A stretch of DNA of 32,287 bases from the NCBI GenBank assembly GCA_021324075.1, contig JAJPJW010000208.1:1-32287 (forward strand), given 5' to 3'. Position 1 is the stretch's first letter, and the number at the start of each line of letters is the position of its first letter. The notes under the pieces were generated by a model. The model saw only the letters and a program-made list of their open reading frames with translations. It ran no database searches and was not told the origin of the DNA. The translations under genes and the position numbers were made by a program. Shown here in pieces: positions 31,042 through 32,287 of the stretch. This stretch comes from Pseudomonadota bacterium. GTDB lineage: Bacteria > Oederibacteriota > Muellerivitia > Muellerivitales > Muellerivitaceae.

Positions 31042-32018
31042 AACGGTTGCTCCGGAACGCCCTGGTCCTGCTGATGGCCTGGATGCTCATCCTCAGCCCC
31101 CGTCTGGCCCAAGCGGCCCTGGCCCAGGATGACACGGCCTCCCCCGACGAGGTGAAACTGCTCCAGCAACTGGCTAAGGACGGCTACCTGGGCGACAAAA
31201 AGGACTACTACCTTTCGGCCAAAAGCCTGACCGACGACGAAGTGACCGACGGGCTGCTCCTGGCCGATGAAGTCCTTTCTAAGGTGGACGCGAAGACCCT
31301 CAAGCCAGGCATGGCCGATTATCCCTTGGAAGACCTCCAGGCCCTGTTAAAGCTGGCGGAGGACAGGGCGGACGACATCCTGGACCGGAAGGTGTCCGCC
31401 TGGAAATTCGAGAACCACCTGAAGAAAATGATCGCCGCCCTGACCCCGGCGGAAGGCGGCGAGGCGGCCCCCGTCTCCCAGGCCGCCCCTGCCCCCCAAC
31501 CCACGGCCTCCCCCACTTCGACCCCGACGCCCGTCCCCGGGCCCAGCCGGGCCGAATGGGACGACATGAAGGGAACGGTCAAGGACCTCCAAAAGGCCAC
31601 GGCGGACCTGCAGGCTTCCTACGACAAGAAGTTCGACGCCCTGCAAAAGACCGACGACCAGGTCGCCGCCTCCAACGCGGACAACCAGGAGCAATTGAAA
31701 CTGGTGAAGAGGCTTTTGGACCGCGTGCAGGAGGACCTGGGCAAGATGGGCGAGCACCTGGATGAGGTGGAAAAGAAGGCCTCGCAAAAGTCCATCACGG
31801 ACACCGAATTACAGCAGGAATTGACGATCATGCACAAGGACCTCCGGGACAATTCCCAGGACGTGGGGGTCCTGAAAGAGGAAGTCGCTAAGCTGAACAA
31901 GGAGGACGCCAAGGACGGCCAGAGCCCCTTGGACGATTTCCTGACCTCCAAATGGCTGGCCGGTGGGGCCCTGGTAGTCGGTTTGACGGCGCTTGTGGTA
32001 TCGTTGACGCGCAAATAG
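31038..32018 (+). CDS. Exported coiled-coil protein with Pro/Thr linker and C-terminal anchor
   Basis: The 326-residue product has a signal peptide ending near residue 29 (AQAALA), a helical N-domain (about 33-135, rich in Asp/Lys/Leu), a Pro/Thr/Ser linker (about 140-170) and a long coiled-coil region (about 175-295: DDMKGTVKDLQKATADLQAS, heptad-like). A hydrophobic helix (ALVVGLTALVVSL) closes the chain with a basic end. The layout suggests an envelope-anchored spacer or scaffold in the periplasm. No enzymatic motif or known family is recognised. It starts inside the stop of the two-helix gene. Confidence 0.7.
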   Translation: MKRLLRNALVLLMAWMLILSPRLAQAALAQDDTASPDEVKLLQQLAKDGYLGDKKDYYLSAKSLTDDEVTDGLLLADEVLSKVDAKTLKPGMADYPLEDLQALLKLAEDRADDILDRKVSAWKFENHLKKMIAALTPAEGGEAAPVSQAAPAPQPTASPTSTPTPVPGPSRAEWDDMKGTVKDLQKATADLQASYDKKFDALQKTDDQVAASNADNQEQLKLVKRLLDRVQEDLGKMGEHLDEVEKKASQKSITDTELQQELTIMHKDLRDNSQDVGVLKEEVAKLNKEDAKDGQSPLDDFLTSKWLAGGALVVGLTALVVSLTRK

Positions 32019-32033
32019 GAATGATGGGTTTGA

Positions 32034-32138
32034 AGTTTTGAGTGTTGAGTTATGAGTGTTAAGTTTTGGCCTGTTTTTGAACGGGTACCGTTCAAAAACA
32101 TTCATTAACTCAAAACTAAAAACTGAGAACTCAAAACT
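32034..32138. repeat. Compact heptamer-arm inverted-repeat element with a perfect central hairpin
   Basis: Left arm 32034-32068 has five heptamers: AGTTTTG, AGTGTTG, AGTTATG, AGTGTTA, AGTTTTG. Right arm 32104-32138 has five complementary-facing units whose complements read AGTTTTG, AGTTCTC, AGTTTTT, AGTTTTG, AGTTAAT. The 35-nt loop holds a perfect 13-bp hairpin, TGTTTTTGAACGG (32072-32084) and CCGTTCAAAAACA (32088-32100), with a 3-nt loop. It lies between a stop codon (15 nt upstream) and the ribosome site of the next gene. It could also work as a bidirectional terminator. Confidence 0.75.
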
Positions 32139-32155
32139 TTTCGATGGGAGGTTTT

Positions 32156-32287
32156 ATGTTCATCGGACATTACGCCGTGGGGATGGCCGCTAAAAAATGG
32201 GCCCCCAAGGCCTCGCTGGGAACCCTGGTGGCCGCGGCCATCTGGATGGATATCGCCTGGCCCCTTTTCCTGCTCCTGGGCCTGGAG
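32156..32287 (+). CDS. Membrane protein of unknown function (3' partial)
   Basis: ATG 32156 has a strong GGGAGG at 32146-32151. The 44 visible residues read FIGHYAVGMAAKKWAPKASL followed by a hydrophobic stretch with an acidic residue (AAAIWMDIAWPLFLLLGLE). This resembles a widespread family of bacterial integral membrane proteins of unknown role that begins FIGHxAVxxAAKxxAP. The gene continues beyond the window, so length and domains are unknown. Confidence 0.6.
   Translation, partial: MFIGHYAVGMAAKKWAPKASLGTLVAAAIWMDIAWPLFLLLGLE

Overview
The window looks like a chromosomal fragment of a Gram-negative-type bacterium. It encodes outer-membrane style barrels, a PorV/PorQ-like protein, a Wza-type export channel, an RlpA lipoprotein and a GH3 hexosaminidase. 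The Thr/Pro repeat protein with a FlgD-like C-terminal domain, the PorV-like barrel with Fn3 domains and the frequent TTG/GTG starts suggest a little-studied lineage, perhaps FCB-related or a candidate phylum. There is no rRNA here and the lineage cannot be fixed from this sequence.

Layout. (1) 1-5110, GC-rich: the end of a Thr/Pro repeat protein, a PorV/PorQ-like barrel with Fn3 domains coupled to it by ATGA, and two related small barrels, one with two LysM-like repeats. (2) 5194-9224, GC-rich: the platform of a Wzx/Wzy-type polysaccharide system (Wza-like, Wzc-like with a Tyr-rich tail, WecA/TagO-like initiating transferase). (3) 9346-20982, clearly AT-richer: a repeat-unit cassette with a TylF-like methyltransferase, Wzx flippase, GT2, Wzy polymerase, two further glycosyltransferases, a sulfotransferase, a NodU-type carbamoyltransferase, an SDR epimerase and a class I methyltransferase, in nearly continuous, often overlapping order. 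(4) 21162-24939: a GC-rich WbuB-like glycosyltransferase carrying an in-frame palindromic insert, a small antitoxin-like gene plus a DUF433/DUF5615 toxin-antitoxin pair, a GDP-mannose 3,5-epimerase-like enzyme and a DUF218 protein. (5) 24965-32287: a TPR-GH3 hexosaminidase on the minus strand, a pyrimidine cluster (pyrD, pyrF, pyrE) with rlpA and a CxxC microprotein, a four-helix-bundle gene, a 2-TM protein, a coiled-coil protein and the start of a membrane protein.

Regions 2-4 together can make, modify (methyl, sulfate, carbamoyl), flip, polymerise and export a surface polysaccharide. The AT-rich cassette looks like an exchangeable serotype-type block set inside a GC-rich host framework.

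The least ordinary signal is a set of small inverted-repeat elements, mostly just downstream of stop codons. Three (27776-27923, 30304-30756, 32034-32138) have two arms of exactly 35 nt, each arm five heptamers of mostly AGTNNNN form, with inward-facing complementary arms. Each element uses its own heptamer sequence but both of its arms share it. The loops are 78, 383 and 35 nt; the 383-nt loop is almost entirely a four-helix-bundle (S23/IVS-type) gene. A fourth, mismatched pair lies in the signal-peptide region of the PorV-like gene. Two other elements (26511-26712, 29551-29668) follow a similar plan with 9-nt units and GCCACRGATG/CTGTGGC ends. I propose these as a family of mobile or formerly mobile hairpin elements, with the four-helix-bundle copy as the possible gene-carrying form.
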